Below are positions 55,150 through 63,842 of a stretch of 64,000 nt of DNA, piece by piece. The position numbers were made by a program, and so were the translations under genes. The notes under the pieces are model-generated. The model was not told where the DNA came from, did not search any database, and saw nothing but the letters and a program-made list of their open reading frames with translations. Each line of letters begins with the position of its first letter. The first letter of the stretch is position 1. The DNA lies in NCBI RefSeq assembly GCF_003355515.1, contig NZ_CP031367.1:1851614-1915613 (forward strand), in the 5' to 3' direction. Source of the stretch: Aliarcobacter trophiarum LMG 25534 (GTDB taxonomy: Bacteria > Campylobacterota > Campylobacteria > Campylobacterales > Arcobacteraceae).

Positions 55150-56166
55150 TTATGCATTTTCCCAACTTATAAAAACATCTTCTATTTTAAATAGCTCTAA
55201 TTTTGGAAAAATTTCTAAATATTTTTTTTCGACTAAGCTTGGAACACTTGGTCTATAATAGTGTTTTGCAACTAATGTTTGCCCAGCTTTTGAATATAAA
55301 TATTTTAAATATTCAGTTGAAATATTCAAAGTCTCTTTTTGTATAGCATTTTGTTCTACAACAGTTACTGGAGGCTCAGCTAATATTGAAACAGATGGAA
55401 CAACAATTTCAAATTCATCTTTTCCTAATTCATTTATTGCTAAAAATGCTTCATTTTCCCAAGCTAGTAAAACATCTCCAATCTTTCTTTGAACAAAAGT
55501 ATTTGTAGCTCCTCTAGCACCTGAATCTAAAACTGGAACATGTTTTAAAAGTTTTGTAACATACTCTTTTGCTTTTTTATCAGCTTTCTTGTAGATACTA
55601 GAATTAAAATCAATTTTCTCTAAAGTTCCTAACTCTTCTTTTAAACCATAAGCATAAGCTGCAAGATAGTTCCATCTTGCACCTCCTGAAGTTTTTGGGT
55701 TTGGAGTAATAACTTCAACCCCATCTTTTATTAAATCATTCCAATCTTTAACTCCTTTTGGATTCCCTTTTCTTACTAAAAATACAATAGTTGAAGTGTA
55801 AGGAGATGAGTTATACTCTAGTTTTTTTTGCCAATCTTTAGGAAATAAATTAGCTTTTTGGCTAATTGCATCTATATCATAAGCTAGTGCTAAAGTTACA
55901 ACATCAGCTTTTAATCCATCAATTACCCCTCTTGCTTGTTTTCCTGAACCCCCATGTGACTGTTTTATTGTTACTTTTTGTCCAGTTTTTTCTTGCCAAT
56001 ATTTTGCAAAGTTTTTATTATACTCTTCATATAACTCTCTTGTGGGGTCATACGATACATTTAAAATCTCTATAGATTTTTTTATTGCTTCTGCTTTATA
56101 GTCATACTCTTTTGCAAAGCTTAATGTTGATACTAGCAGTGATGCTAACACTATATTTTTTATCAT
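55150..56166 (-). CDS. Periplasmic sulfate-binding protein
   Basis: The 338-residue solute-binding protein (Sbp/CysP family) delivers sulfate to CysT/W/A. The signal peptide [18 protein letters not shown] is clear. The mature protein has [49 protein letters not shown] and [23 protein letters not shown], all characteristic of this family and of its anion pocket. The gene is followed by the MoaD-like and E1-rhodanese genes. Its leader is about 160 bases and holds a small Cys/Met-rich reading frame. It has a perfect consensus promoter with an operator-like dyad. Confidence 0.95.
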   Translation of the reverse strand: MIKNIVLASLLVSTLSFAKEYDYKAEAIKKSIEILNVSYDPTRELYEEYNKNFAKYWQEKTGQKVTIKQSHGGSGKQARGVIDGLKADVVTLALAYDIDAISQKANLFPKDWQKKLEYNSSPYTSTIVFLVRKGNPKGVKDWNDLIKDGVEVITPNPKTSGGARWNYLAAYAYGLKEELGTLEKIDFNSSIYKKADKKAKEYVTKLLKHVPVLDSGARGATNTFVQRKIGDVLLAWENEAFLAINELGKDEFEIVVPSVSILAEPPVTVVEQNAIQKETLNISTEYLKYLYSKAGQTLVAKHYYRPSVPSLVEKKYLEIFPKLELFKIEDVFISWENA

Positions 56167-56232
56167 TTTATCTCTCTTTTAGATTTAATATACATTAAAT
56201 GTATGATAATTAAAGATTTTAAAAAATCTCAC

Positions 56233-56280
56233 CTATTTTCTTTTCTCTGATTTATATATATTACACATGTCGCACATCAT
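56233..56280 (-). CDS. Candidate leader peptide upstream of the sulfate-binding protein
   Basis: This 15-codon reading frame encodes MMCDMCNIYKSEKRK. It is preceded by GAAAGGA with a spacing of 6 bases, as good as any ribosome site in the window, and lies inside the predicted leader of the sulfate-binding-protein mRNA. Two cysteines and three methionines in the first six codons suggest sensing of sulfur amino-acid supply. After its stop the leader can form AGATTTT-TT-AAAATCT and then a two-part stem (TTTAAT, ATACAT / ATGTAT, ATTAAA) just before the main start codon. There is no protein-level evidence. Confidence 0.5.
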   Translation of the reverse strand: MMCDMCNIYKSEKRK

Positions 56281-56314
56281 CTCTTATCCTTTCAACAAAG
56301 GCGAATATTATTTA

Positions 56315-56363
56315 TCACCTACTAAACTGGTGAAATTATAATAATAAAAAAAATATTTGTCAA
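56315..56363 (-). promoter_or_regulatory. Promoter and operator of the sulfate-binding-protein gene
   Basis: On the minus strand TTGACA (56358-56363) and TATAAT (56335-56340) are spaced by 17 bases. Immediately after, TCACC-N9-GGTGA (56315-56333) is a perfect dyad overlapping the expected start of transcription. Its sequence is shared with the cysT promoter and partly with that of the nearby Rrf2 gene. The leader of about 160 bases that follows is described under the leader peptide. Confidence 0.8.
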
Positions 56364-56492
56364 GAGTTTTTATAAAATATTTTTTATTTTCTTAATAATA
56401 GCCATAAAATAGGGGTTTATATTTAATAAAGAAATTCAAAATACAATCCATACTAAAATACAAAGATATTAAAAAAATCTTTTTATGACTTT

Positions 56493-56951
56493 TTAAATAC
56501 CCAAACCACCAACAAACTCCTCTTTCAAAACATCTTCTTTTGTAACTGGAGCTTGACCTAAGCATGAAGCTATTGTTGTTCTATCCAAAATTTGCGCTGT
56601 CAAATTTCTAATATTTAAAAAGACTCTTCTAAAATAGCATTTTCCCTCTTGGCTACATGGTTCATAGTTAGATACAGAAACACAAGATATCATAGCAATC
56701 ATACCTTCAAAATATCGTATAACCTCACCCATTGTTATCTCATCTGCATTTTTTGCCAAGATATAGCCACCATATCTTCCAGGAATACTTTTTACCCACC
56801 CTGCTTTATTCATCTCAAGCATAATATTTTCTAAAAATCTTCTTGGAACATCAACTAATTCTGATAATTCTCGAATTGAAATAAGATTGTCTGCTTCTGC
56901 TACTGCAAATAATGCTCTTAATGCATAATCTGTCTTTTTTGATACTTTCAT
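56493..56951 (-). CDS. Rrf2 family regulator with three cysteines (Fe-S type)
   Basis: The 152-residue Rrf2 winged-helix protein begins MKVSKKTDYALRALFAVAEA. It has the wing motif IPGRYGGYILAKNADEITMG. Cysteines at residues 90, 99 and 105 (MISCVS, EPCSQ, GKCYF) are spaced like the 2Fe-2S or 4Fe-4S ligands of IscR, NsrR and RirA. It therefore probably senses Fe-S status, iron or nitric oxide. It is the gene directly upstream of the sulfate-binding-protein gene, on the same strand. It has its own perfect promoter, and a GTAGGTAATAAAT sequence after the -10 box resembles that of the sulfate genes. Autoregulation and control of sulfate uptake are the likely roles. Confidence 0.88.
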   Translation of the reverse strand: MKVSKKTDYALRALFAVAEADNLISIRELSELVDVPRRFLENIMLEMNKAGWVKSIPGRYGGYILAKNADEITMGEVIRYFEGMIAMISCVSVSNYEPCSQEGKCYFRRVFLNIRNLTAQILDRTTIASCLGQAPVTKEDVLKEEFVGGLGI

Positions 56952-56973
56952 TTATTACCTACCTAATTGATAA

Positions 56974-57002
56974 ATTATATTTGATTTTATATTTTGTGTC
57001 AA
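56974..57002 (-). promoter_or_regulatory. Consensus promoter of the Fe-S Rrf2 gene
   Basis: On the minus strand TTGACA (56997-57002) and TATAAT (56974-56979) are spaced by 17 bases. The ATG lies only 23 bases after the -10 box. The sequence between them (TTATCAATTAG, GTAGGTAATAAAT) shares 12 of 13 bases in its second part with the sulfate-binding-protein promoter. Confidence 0.8.
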
Positions 57003-57010
57003 GATATAAA

Positions 57011-57041
57011 AAAAGGAGAGAAGGTTTGCTTCTCTCCTTTT
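57011..57041 (-). terminator. Terminator of typA
   Basis: On the minus strand AAAAGGAGAGAAG and CTTCTCTCCTTTT form a 13-bp stem around a 5-base loop, then T-rich sequence. It lies about 85 bases after the typA stop and directly upstream of the Rrf2 promoter, so it isolates that promoter from typA transcription. Confidence 0.9.
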
Positions 57042-57125
57042 TAAAATAAATTATTTGTATATTATCTATTTTTCTTTGTTTCTCAATATTTTACTATCAC
57101 AAAAGTTTCGCTTAAAAGAAAAAAA

Positions 57126-58940
57126 TTAAGCATTCTTTTCTTTTTTTGCTGTTCTTTTTCTAACAGTTGGATCAAGTTCTCTTTTTCTAATACGAACAGA
57201 AATAGGAGTAACCTCAACCGACTCATCCTCTTCAATCCACTCTAAAGCATTTTCTAAAGACATAATTTTTGGTGGAATAAGTCTAATAGCTTCATCAGCA
57301 CCACTTGATCTTACATTTGACTGTTGTTTTCCTTTGATAGGATTTACATCCAAATCATTATCTTTTGAATGTTGTCCAACTATCATTCCTGTATATACTT
57401 TATCTTGAGGTTTTACAAACATAACTCCTCTATCTTGTAAGTTAAAAATTGAGTATGCTAAAGCCTCTCCATTTTCCATAGAAACTAAAGCTCCATATTT
57501 TCTACTTTCAACAGTTCCACTATATGGTCTAAATTCTAAAAATGAGTGATTCATAACACCCTCACCTCTAGTTTCAGTTAAAAACTCTGTTCTAATTCCT
57601 ATAAGTCCTCGTGCAGGAATTTCAAACTCTAATCTTGTAAATCCTTCACCCATTGGAACCATATTAGTCATAACAGCTTTTCTTTTTCCTAGCTTTTCAA
57701 TAATAGCTCCACTAAACTCATCTGGTGTATCAATTACAAGATGCTCAAATGGCTCCATTTTTACACCATTCTCTTCTCTAATAATTACTTCAGGTCTTCC
57801 TATACAAAACTCAAAACCTTCTCTTCTCATATTTTCAGCTAAAATTGTAATTTGAAGTTCACCTCTTCCATTTACTTTAAATTTACCCTCACCAATTTGC
57901 TCATATCCCATAGCAATATTTGTATTCATCTCAGCTCTTAATCTCTCATCAATTTTATTTGAAGTTACATATTTTCCTTCTGTTCCAGCAAGTGGTGAGT
58001 CATTTACAGAGAATGTTACAGAAAGTGTTGGCTCTTCTATATGCATAGGATCTAGTGGCATTGGATTATTTGGATCACATAAACTATCTCCAACATCAAT
58101 TGTCTCAAATCCAGCAACAGCAACAATATCACCAGCTCCTGCTGTTTTTATATCAATTCTTTCAAGCCCTTTAAATCCAATAAGTTTAGATACTCTACCT
58201 TTAATTTTTTCTCCATCTGCTTTACATAAAACAACTGTTTCTCCTTGAGATATTGTTCCATTAAAAATTCTAGCTATTCCAATTTTACCTATAAAATTAT
58301 CATAATCAAGAGTAAAAACTTGAAGTTGTAATCCATTTGAATCTTCACCTTTTGGCTTTGGAACTTCTTTTAAAATAGTTTCGTAAAGTGGTTTAAAATC
58401 CATATTATCATCAGTTGGATTATATCTTGCAAATCCACTTCTAGCGGCTGCATAAATTACTGGGAAATCTAGTTGTTCTTCTGTTGCATCCATTTGTGCA
58501 AAAAGGTCAAAAACTTCATCAACAACTCTATCAGGTTCAGCTGCTGGTTTATCTATTTTGTTTACAACAACAATTGGTCTATGTCCCAATGATAATGCTT
58601 TTTTAACAACAAACTTAGTTTGTGGCATAACTCCCTCTTGTGCATCTACAAGAAGTAAAACACTATCAACCATTTTTAAAACCCTCTCAACTTCTCCACC
58701 AAAATCGGCATGTCCAGGAGTGTCTATGATGTTAATTCTAACACCTTCGTAATCAATTGCTGTATTTTTAGAAAGAATTGTAATTCCTCTTTCTTTCTCA
58801 ATTGCATTGCTATCCATAACTCTTTCATCTACATTTTGATGAGATGAAAATGTACCACTCTGTTTTAACAGCTCATCAACTGTTGTCGTTTTTCCGTGGT
58901 CAACGTGTGCAATTACTGCTATATTTCTAATGTCTCTCAT
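57126..58940 (-). CDS. typA: GTPase TypA/BipA
   Basis: TypA is a ribosome-binding translational GTPase related to EF-G and LepA, important under stress and at low temperature. The 604-residue protein has [17 protein letters not shown] (P-loop), [12 protein letters not shown] (switch I), [16 protein letters not shown] (switch II) and [10 protein letters not shown]. The family-specific C-terminal domain from about residue 480 includes [18 protein letters not shown] and [21 protein letters not shown]. Length and all motifs are normal. It is a single-gene unit, with a plausible -10 box (GATACAAT) at about 58970-58980 and a strong terminator. Confidence 0.97.
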   Translation of the reverse strand: MRDIRNIAVIAHVDHGKTTTVDELLKQSGTFSSHQNVDERVMDSNAIEKERGITILSKNTAIDYEGVRINIIDTPGHADFGGEVERVLKMVDSVLLLVDAQEGVMPQTKFVVKKALSLGHRPIVVVNKIDKPAAEPDRVVDEVFDLFAQMDATEEQLDFPVIYAAARSGFARYNPTDDNMDFKPLYETILKEVPKPKGEDSNGLQLQVFTLDYDNFIGKIGIARIFNGTISQGETVVLCKADGEKIKGRVSKLIGFKGLERIDIKTAGAGDIVAVAGFETIDVGDSLCDPNNPMPLDPMHIEEPTLSVTFSVNDSPLAGTEGKYVTSNKIDERLRAEMNTNIAMGYEQIGEGKFKVNGRGELQITILAENMRREGFEFCIGRPEVIIREENGVKMEPFEHLVIDTPDEFSGAIIEKLGKRKAVMTNMVPMGEGFTRLEFEIPARGLIGIRTEFLTETRGEGVMNHSFLEFRPYSGTVESRKYGALVSMENGEALAYSIFNLQDRGVMFVKPQDKVYTGMIVGQHSKDNDLDVNPIKGKQQSNVRSSGADEAIRLIPPKIMSLENALEWIEEDESVEVTPISVRIRKRELDPTVRKRTAKKEKNA

Positions 58941-59066
58941 ACTTCTTCTTTATATAAAATTTTCGCGGATTGTATCTAAAAAAAACTTAAGTTCTTATAA
59001 TAGCTTAAAATATGGTTAAATAAAATCAGAATATAAAAAATATATAAGTAAAAAAAAATTACTTTT

Positions 59067-59124
59067 TAGCTTAAATTAATCTTATTTAGCTTAAAATTTC
59101 TCCCTTTAGGTTTACGGTGTAAAC
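59067..59124 (+). promoter_or_regulatory. Direct repeats and dyad upstream of yedE
   Basis: TAGCTTAAA occurs at 59067-59075 and 59087-59095, 20 bases apart (two helical turns), with a third copy at 59001-59009. A perfect dyad GTTTAC-GGT-GTAAAC follows at 59110-59124. These lie 85-200 bases before the yedE start, beyond the typA promoter. They look like a regulator-binding region, but I cannot name the regulator. Confidence 0.4.
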
Positions 59125-59208
59125 AGACAAAACTTCATTTTAATTTTTTAAATCTTAATTATGGAAAATGTCAATCATTTTATTTTTATTTTTGTTAGGA
59201 AGCAAAAT

Positions 59209-60405
59209 ATGGAATTTTTGCAAAATTTACGACAAAACTATTTAACAAAGTTTTGGAAGCCTGTTCCTGCAGTTATAGCTTTAGGAATTTTAAGTGCTTA
59301 TTATTTTGGAATTACAGGAACTTACTGGGCAGTTACAGGTGAATTTACAAGATGGGGTGGGCACTTTTTACAACTTTTTGGAGTAGATGTTTCATCTTGG
59401 GGATACTATAAACTTATGAGTATAGAAGGAAATATTTTTACAAGAGTTGATGGGGTTATGATAATTGGTATGTTTGCTGGATGTATAGCTGCCGCATTTT
59501 GGGGGAACAATGTAAAGTTTAGAATGCCAGTTAATAAACTACGAGTTTATCAAGCACTTATAGGTGGAATTATTGCTGGATTTGGAGCAAGATTAGGAAT
59601 GGGTTGTAATTTGGCAAGTTTTTTTACAGGTATCCCACAGTTCTCTTTTCATGCTTGGGTATTTACAGCTTTTATGATGGTTGGAGTTTATTTTGGGGTA
59701 AAAGTAGCGCTAAGCCCATATTTTCAATCTAAAATAAAAATGCAAAAAGTATGTGATACAAAAAACCTACCACACGACGAAACTAAGGTTAAGAAATTTT
59801 TTACACTAGGAACATTGGTATTTATTTTAATAATTATTTATGCTTTATATTTAATCTTTTTTGCAAATAGTACAAAGTTAGGAATGGCTACACTTTTTGG
59901 AGCTAGTTTTGGACTGATTATTGCAAAAGCACAAATCTGTTTTACATCTGCATTTAGGGATATTTTTACAACGGGAAGAAGTGAATTAGCTATTGCAATT
60001 ATTATTGGTATGGCTGTTGCAACTTTAGGTGTGTTTACATATTTAAATATGGGGGCTACACCTAAAATATTTTGGACTGGACCAAATGTAGTTATTGGTG
60101 GGCTTTTATTCGGATTTGGAATAGTAATTGCAGGTGGTTGTGAGTGTGGTTGGATGTATAGAGCGGTTGAAGGACAAGTTCATTTTGCAATTGTTGGAGT
60201 TGGAAATATTATTGGAGCTACACTTTTAGCCTTTGTTTGGGATGATATAAGTGAACCTCTTGCAACATCTTGGCCAAAAATAAACTTACTCCAAGAGTTT
60301 GGTAATTATGGTGGATTAGTAGCAAACTATGGATTACTTTTACTATTTTTTATAGTAATCCTAGTTTTAGAAAAAAAATATTTAAGAAAATCAAGAAATA
60401 GATAA
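59209..60405 (+). CDS. YedE/YeeE family membrane protein (FdhT-like, selenium/sulfur transport)
   Basis: The 398-residue protein has about ten membrane helices. I start it at the ATG at 59209, which follows TAGGAAG by 7 bases; an upstream in-frame ATG at 59161 lacks a ribosome site. Two sulfur-transport-type motifs with cysteines are visible, FGARLGMGCNLASFFTGI and IAGGCECGWMYRA. With the YedF gene 9 bases later it matches the Campylobacter fdhT-fdhU pair (Cj1500-Cj1501), needed for formate dehydrogenase activity and linked to selenium supply. The role here is likely uptake of selenium or a sulfur compound for selenoprotein synthesis. Confidence 0.86.
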   Translation: MEFLQNLRQNYLTKFWKPVPAVIALGILSAYYFGITGTYWAVTGEFTRWGGHFLQLFGVDVSSWGYYKLMSIEGNIFTRVDGVMIIGMFAGCIAAAFWGNNVKFRMPVNKLRVYQALIGGIIAGFGARLGMGCNLASFFTGIPQFSFHAWVFTAFMMVGVYFGVKVALSPYFQSKIKMQKVCDTKNLPHDETKVKKFFTLGTLVFILIIIYALYLIFFANSTKLGMATLFGASFGLIIAKAQICFTSAFRDIFTTGRSELAIAIIIGMAVATLGVFTYLNMGATPKIFWTGPNVVIGGLLFGFGIVIAGGCECGWMYRAVEGQVHFAIVGVGNIIGATLLAFVWDDISEPLATSWPKINLLQEFGNYGGLVANYGLLLLFFIVILVLEKKYLRKSRNR

Positions 60406-60414
60406 GGAGAATAG

Positions 60415-60654
60415 ATGGAAAACAAAGAGATAATCCCAGATTATAGGATAGATATGCAAGGTGAACCTTGCCCATATCCAGCTATAAATACTCTTGAAGC
60501 TATGAAAGAGTTAAATGATGGTGAGATTTTAGAAATTATTAGTGATTGTCCACAAAGTATAAACAATATTCCAATAGATGCAAAAAATCATGGATATAAG
60601 GTACTTTTAATAGATAGTGATGGACCAACTATTAGATATATTTTACAAAAATAG
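60415..60654 (+). CDS. TusA-like sulfurtransferase YedF (FdhU-like)
   Basis: The 79-residue SirA/TusA-fold protein has the sulfur-carrying cysteine in QGEPCPYPAINTLEAM, the CPxP motif of the family. In C. jejuni the equivalent FdhU works with FdhT in formate dehydrogenase maturation, and in selenium-using bacteria YedF is tied to selenium metabolism. It follows yedE with a GGAGAATAG ribosome site, in the same transcript, and a strong terminator comes right after it. There is no selD or selA within the window. Confidence 0.87.
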   Translation: MENKEIIPDYRIDMQGEPCPYPAINTLEAMKELNDGEILEIISDCPQSINNIPIDAKNHGYKVLLIDSDGPTIRYILQK

Positions 60655-60677
60655 ATACTAAAAAGTATCTATTTTTT
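60649..60677 (+). terminator. Terminator of yedE-yedF
   Basis: AAATAGATACT and AGTATCTATTT form an 11-bp stem around AAAA, followed by TTTTT. It begins inside the yedF stop codon. Confidence 0.9.
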
Positions 60678-60744
60678 ATTTTTTAAATACTCTATAAAAC
60701 TATTTCAAGTATAATCTTCACATTTTATTTCAAAAAGGTACAAA

Positions 60745-61566
60745 ATGATAGAGCTAATAAACAGATATAACAATATTTTAAATGACGATATTGGCTTTGT
60801 TGAGAATTGGGATTTTAGTCGTGCAAACTTAAATGAAGAGAATAGAATATTAGCTATTACTCAAGTTGCAAGTATTTGCTATCAAAACCCTAAGGCTTTA
60901 GGAAGTGAAAGTTTATATAATAGATTAGCATCAGAAAGTATGGGATTACCAAGTTCTAGTTTTGAGTTTGTACCAGTACTACTTGATTATGAAAATCCTC
61001 AACATAAAGAAATTCTAACTTTAGAGTACTCAAACTGTAAAAAGTATGGCGAACAACTTGATGATAAATATCTTCTTACAAACTATAGAGCTTTAGTTTA
61101 CGACTATGAAAATAGCTCAAATCTATTTAGTTTTGATATTAGAACTATCTTTAATACAAAAGAGGAGTGCGAAATTATTAAAAACTACTTTAAAGTATTT
61201 TTATATAAAGTAGATTTACCAACAAGAAGCCAAATGGTAAGACATAGAGTATCATGGCAAGAGCTTAGTCGTAGATATGTAAGTGGTAAAAGAGTTCCAT
61301 TTGAATTTTATATTAGTGAAAAATTAAAAAATAACCCAAAAGTAGATAAATTAATCAAACAAAGTACAGATTTATATTTTGAACTTCTTGAAGCTGGAGT
61401 TAAACCACAAGAAGCAAGACGAGTAATTCCTCAAATGGGATATACACAAATTTGGGCTGCATATATGCCAAAACAACTAGATAATTATTTTAAATTAAGA
61501 TTAGATGAAACAGCTCAATGGGAGATTAGACAAACTGCACTAGCAATGCAAGAGCTTCTTAGATGA
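60745..61566 (+). CDS. thyX: FAD-dependent thymidylate synthase ThyX
   Basis: ThyX makes dTMP from dUMP using FAD and methylene-tetrahydrofolate, replacing ThyA. The 273-residue protein has LPTRSQMVRHR, then VSWQELSRRYVSGKR, the ThyX motif, and RRVIPQMGYTQIWAA with catalytic residues. The motif is usually written RHRxxSxNExSxRY; here it reads RHRVSWQELSRRY, one residue shorter and with Gln in place of Asn. An AAAGG ribosome site precedes the ATG. It overlaps the next gene by 4 bases (ATGA), so the two are coupled. Confidence 0.9.
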   Translation: MIELINRYNNILNDDIGFVENWDFSRANLNEENRILAITQVASICYQNPKALGSESLYNRLASESMGLPSSSFEFVPVLLDYENPQHKEILTLEYSNCKKYGEQLDDKYLLTNYRALVYDYENSSNLFSFDIRTIFNTKEECEIIKNYFKVFLYKVDLPTRSQMVRHRVSWQELSRRYVSGKRVPFEFYISEKLKNNPKVDKLIKQSTDLYFELLEAGVKPQEARRVIPQMGYTQIWAAYMPKQLDNYFKLRLDETAQWEIRQTALAMQELLR

Positions 61567-62180
61567 GCGCCTTAGAAATTGCTGATATTATAGGAATAAT
61601 CTGCTTTGCTTTAAGTGGATTTTTAATAGCAGTTCACTGCAAACTTGATATTTTAGGAGTTTTTATCTCTGCATTTTTAACTGCTTTTGGTGGTGGAATG
61701 ACAAGAGATGTTTTAGTAGATAGAACTCCTTATGTTTTTACTTCAAATCTTCCACTAAGTCTTGTAATAGCAACAGTTTTAATAGCAATGCTTTTTAAAC
61801 TTCATAAAATTACAAACTTAGAAGGAAAATGGGCATTTATAATTTCTGATGCAATAGGATTATCCTCTTTTGCAATAACTGGTTCAATAATTGCAATAGA
61901 GAGTGGATTTAACTTTTTAAGTGTAATAATACTTGCATTTATAACAGCAGTTGGTGGTGGAACAATCAGAGATGTGCTTATAAATCGTATGCCATTTATT
62001 TTAGTTTCAGAGTTTTATGCAACAGTCGCTTTAATTGTTGGTTCTATGGTATATCTTTTAGAGATGTTTGAAATAAGAAATTTTATGACTCTTTTAATAG
62101 TTTTTATTTTTGGAGTTCTTTTAAGAGTTTATGCGTACTACAAAAAGTGGCATTTACCGACACTTTTAAAAGATAATTAA
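61563..62180 (+). CDS. TRIC/YicG (UPF0126) family membrane protein
   Basis: The 205-residue protein has two repeated halves, each with three membrane helices. The paired motifs FGGGMTRDVLVDRTPYVF and GGGTIRDVLINRMPFIL identify the bacterial TRIC/YicG family. Homologues form trimeric cation channels and some are proposed to export glycine. It overlaps thyX by 4 bases, so cotranslation is likely; a link between glycine and folate metabolism would fit that pairing, but this is inference. Confidence 0.88.
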   Translation: MSALEIADIIGIICFALSGFLIAVHCKLDILGVFISAFLTAFGGGMTRDVLVDRTPYVFTSNLPLSLVIATVLIAMLFKLHKITNLEGKWAFIISDAIGLSSFAITGSIIAIESGFNFLSVIILAFITAVGGGTIRDVLINRMPFILVSEFYATVALIVGSMVYLLEMFEIRNFMTLLIVFIFGVLLRVYAYYKKWHLPTLLKDN

Positions 62181-62235
62181 TCTACTATTTACTTTATATT
62201 GCTAAAATCCTTTGAAAAATTTTTAAAGGAAAAAT

Positions 62236-62697
62236 ATGTTAAAAAAAATACTTTTAGCTTCTTTATTAGCTTTAGGATTAAATGCATCACCACTTGCTAT
62301 TGATAGTGTTATTGAAACTATAAAAATCAAAGATCAAAATGAAGTTGAAAAGACTATTGATGCAAATGTAAAAACTATACTTTTTGCAAGTGATAAAAAA
62401 ACAAGTGATTTACTAAGAGATTACCTTTTACCATTAAGTGAAAAAGAGAACATTTTAGAAAAAAATAGTGCCGTTTATGTAGCTGATATTTCTGGAATGC
62501 CTAGCCTTATTTCTAAATTTATAGCATTACCAAAAATGAAAAAATATCCTTTTTCAGTTCTTCTTTTAGATGATACAAATAAAGATAATTTCACAAAAGA
62601 AGAAGGAAAAATTATTATTTATAGTTTAGAAAATGGAAAAGTTGTAAAAATAGATAAAATTTCTACAAAAGAAGAGTTAGCAAATTTTATTAAATAA
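62236..62697 (+). CDS. Secreted protein of unknown function, possible thioredoxin-like fold
   Basis: The 153-residue protein has a clear signal peptide (MLKKILLASLLALGLNASPLA). The mature part alternates strands and helices in a way that recalls thioredoxin-fold proteins (KTILFASDKKTSDLLRDYL, NSAVYVADISGMPSLISKF, YPFSVLLLDDTNKDNF, KIIIYSLENGKVVKI) but has no CxxC. I do not recognise a named family. It has an AAAGGA ribosome site and its own promoter-like sequence, and ends at a bidirectional terminator. Confidence 0.7.
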   Translation: MLKKILLASLLALGLNASPLAIDSVIETIKIKDQNEVEKTIDANVKTILFASDKKTSDLLRDYLLPLSEKENILEKNSAVYVADISGMPSLISKFIALPKMKKYPFSVLLLDDTNKDNFTKEEGKIIIYSLENGKVVKIDKISTKEELANFIK

Positions 62698-62702
62698 ATA
62701 TA

Positions 62703-62730
62703 TTAGAAGAGGAATTTATTCCTCTTCTAA
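62703..62730. terminator. Bidirectional terminator between the secreted protein gene and purN
   Basis: TTAGAAGAGGAA and TTCCTCTTCTAA form a 12-bp stem around TTTA. It lies 6 bases after the secreted-protein gene stop and spans the stop codon of the convergent purN. Confidence 0.85.
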
Positions 62731-63309
62731 AACTTTTTTAAATGCCTCAACTATTGCTATTTTTTCTAGTTCTTTAATTTTTTCTTCTAAACTTTTAGCT
62801 GTTTCATCTTTACTTAATTCTAGCTCTTTTATCAAAATAGTTTCACCCTCATCATAATTTTCATCTATATAGTGAATTGTACAACCTGACTTTTTCTCAC
62901 CATTTTTTACAACAGCTTCATGAACAAAACTCCCATACATTCCTGCTCCACCATAGATTGATGGTAAAATTGCTGGGTGAGTATTTATTATCTTTTTTGG
63001 AAAAAATTTAAGTAAATTTTCTTCTATTTTTTTCATATATCCAGATAAAAATATATAATCACAATTATAATCTTTTAATATTTGTGCTATTTTTAAATCT
63101 AAGTTTTCATTTGGAAAGATTTTTGAATTTATTACAAAACTATCAATATTATAATTTTTTGCTTTTCCTAAAACTCCAGCATTTGAGTTATTTGTTATTA
63201 TTACACAAACTTTTGCATCTAAAATTCCAGCTTCGATAGCTTTTTGTATTGTCTCAAATCCACTTCCATTATATGAAGCCAAAATTCCTATTTTTTTACA
63301 TGTTTTCAC
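62716..63309 (-). CDS. purN: Phosphoribosylglycinamide formyltransferase PurN
   Basis: PurN adds the first formyl group in purine synthesis using 10-formyl-tetrahydrofolate. The 197-residue protein has the substrate-binding GILASYNGSGFETIQKAIE and SGYMKKIEENLL. The catalytic motif is INTHPAILPSIYGGAGMYGS, followed by VHEAVVKNGEKKSGCTIHYI and DEGETI, containing the Asn, His and Asp of the active site. It lies 5 bases after ruvC and is cotranscribed with it. Confidence 0.95.
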   Translation of the reverse strand: MKTCKKIGILASYNGSGFETIQKAIEAGILDAKVCVIITNNSNAGVLGKAKNYNIDSFVINSKIFPNENLDLKIAQILKDYNCDYIFLSGYMKKIEENLLKFFPKKIINTHPAILPSIYGGAGMYGSFVHEAVVKNGEKKSGCTIHYIDENYDEGETILIKELELSKDETAKSLEEKIKELEKIAIVEAFKKVLEEE

Positions 63310-63314
63310 TATTT

Positions 63315-63785
63315 TTATCCTTTTACTCTTTGAGAATGTGTTAATGCAATTGCTATTGCATCTGTTATATCAAGTGGTTTTATCTCTTTTTTTATTCCTA
63401 AAAGCTTTTTAACCATAAAAGATACTTGCTCTTTTGTAGCTTTACCATTTCCTGTAACTGCTTGTTTTACTTGAAGTGGAGTATATTCTGCAAAATTTCC
63501 AAAGTTTTGTAAAATCTTTAGAGAGATTGCTCCACGAAATTGTGCAAGCTTTATAACAGTTTTTGGATTAAATGCATAAAACATATCTTCAATAGAAACT
63601 TCATCTATTTTATATGCTTTAAAAATTAAATCAATTCCCTCTGTCATCTCTACTATTTGTTCCTGTAAAATTGTAGTTTTTATCTTTATAAGACCTGCTT
63701 CAATTAGCTTTAAATCTCTTCCATTTTTTTCTATTACAGCATATCCACAATTTCGCGTACCTGGGTCTATTCCCAATATTTTCAC
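63315..63785 (-). CDS. ruvC: Holliday junction resolvase RuvC
   Basis: RuvC cuts Holliday junctions after RuvAB branch migration. The 156-residue length, starting at the GTG at 63785, is normal. It begins [19 protein letters not shown] with the first catalytic Asp, then has [20 protein letters not shown] with the Glu, and the C-terminal [17 protein letters not shown] with the last two acidic residues. The open frame extends to 63842, but those 19 codons are AT-rich and unlike the family. It is divergent from the expected dnaA beyond the window end, an arrangement seen in many Campylobacterota. Confidence 0.95.
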   Translation of the reverse strand: MKILGIDPGTRNCGYAVIEKNGRDLKLIEAGLIKIKTTILQEQIVEMTEGIDLIFKAYKIDEVSIEDMFYAFNPKTVIKLAQFRGAISLKILQNFGNFAEYTPLQVKQAVTGNGKATKEQVSFMVKKLLGIKKEIKPLDITDAIAIALTHSQRVKG

Positions 63786-63842
63786 TATTTCACTCTTTTT
63801 TTGTTTTTTATTTTCACATTTGTAAATATACGATTGTATCAA

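Noticed and set aside
63786..63842. N-terminal extension of RuvC
   Set aside because: The Lys/Asn-rich residues are unlike RuvC; the GTG at 63785 begins the conserved [10 protein letters not shown] sequence.
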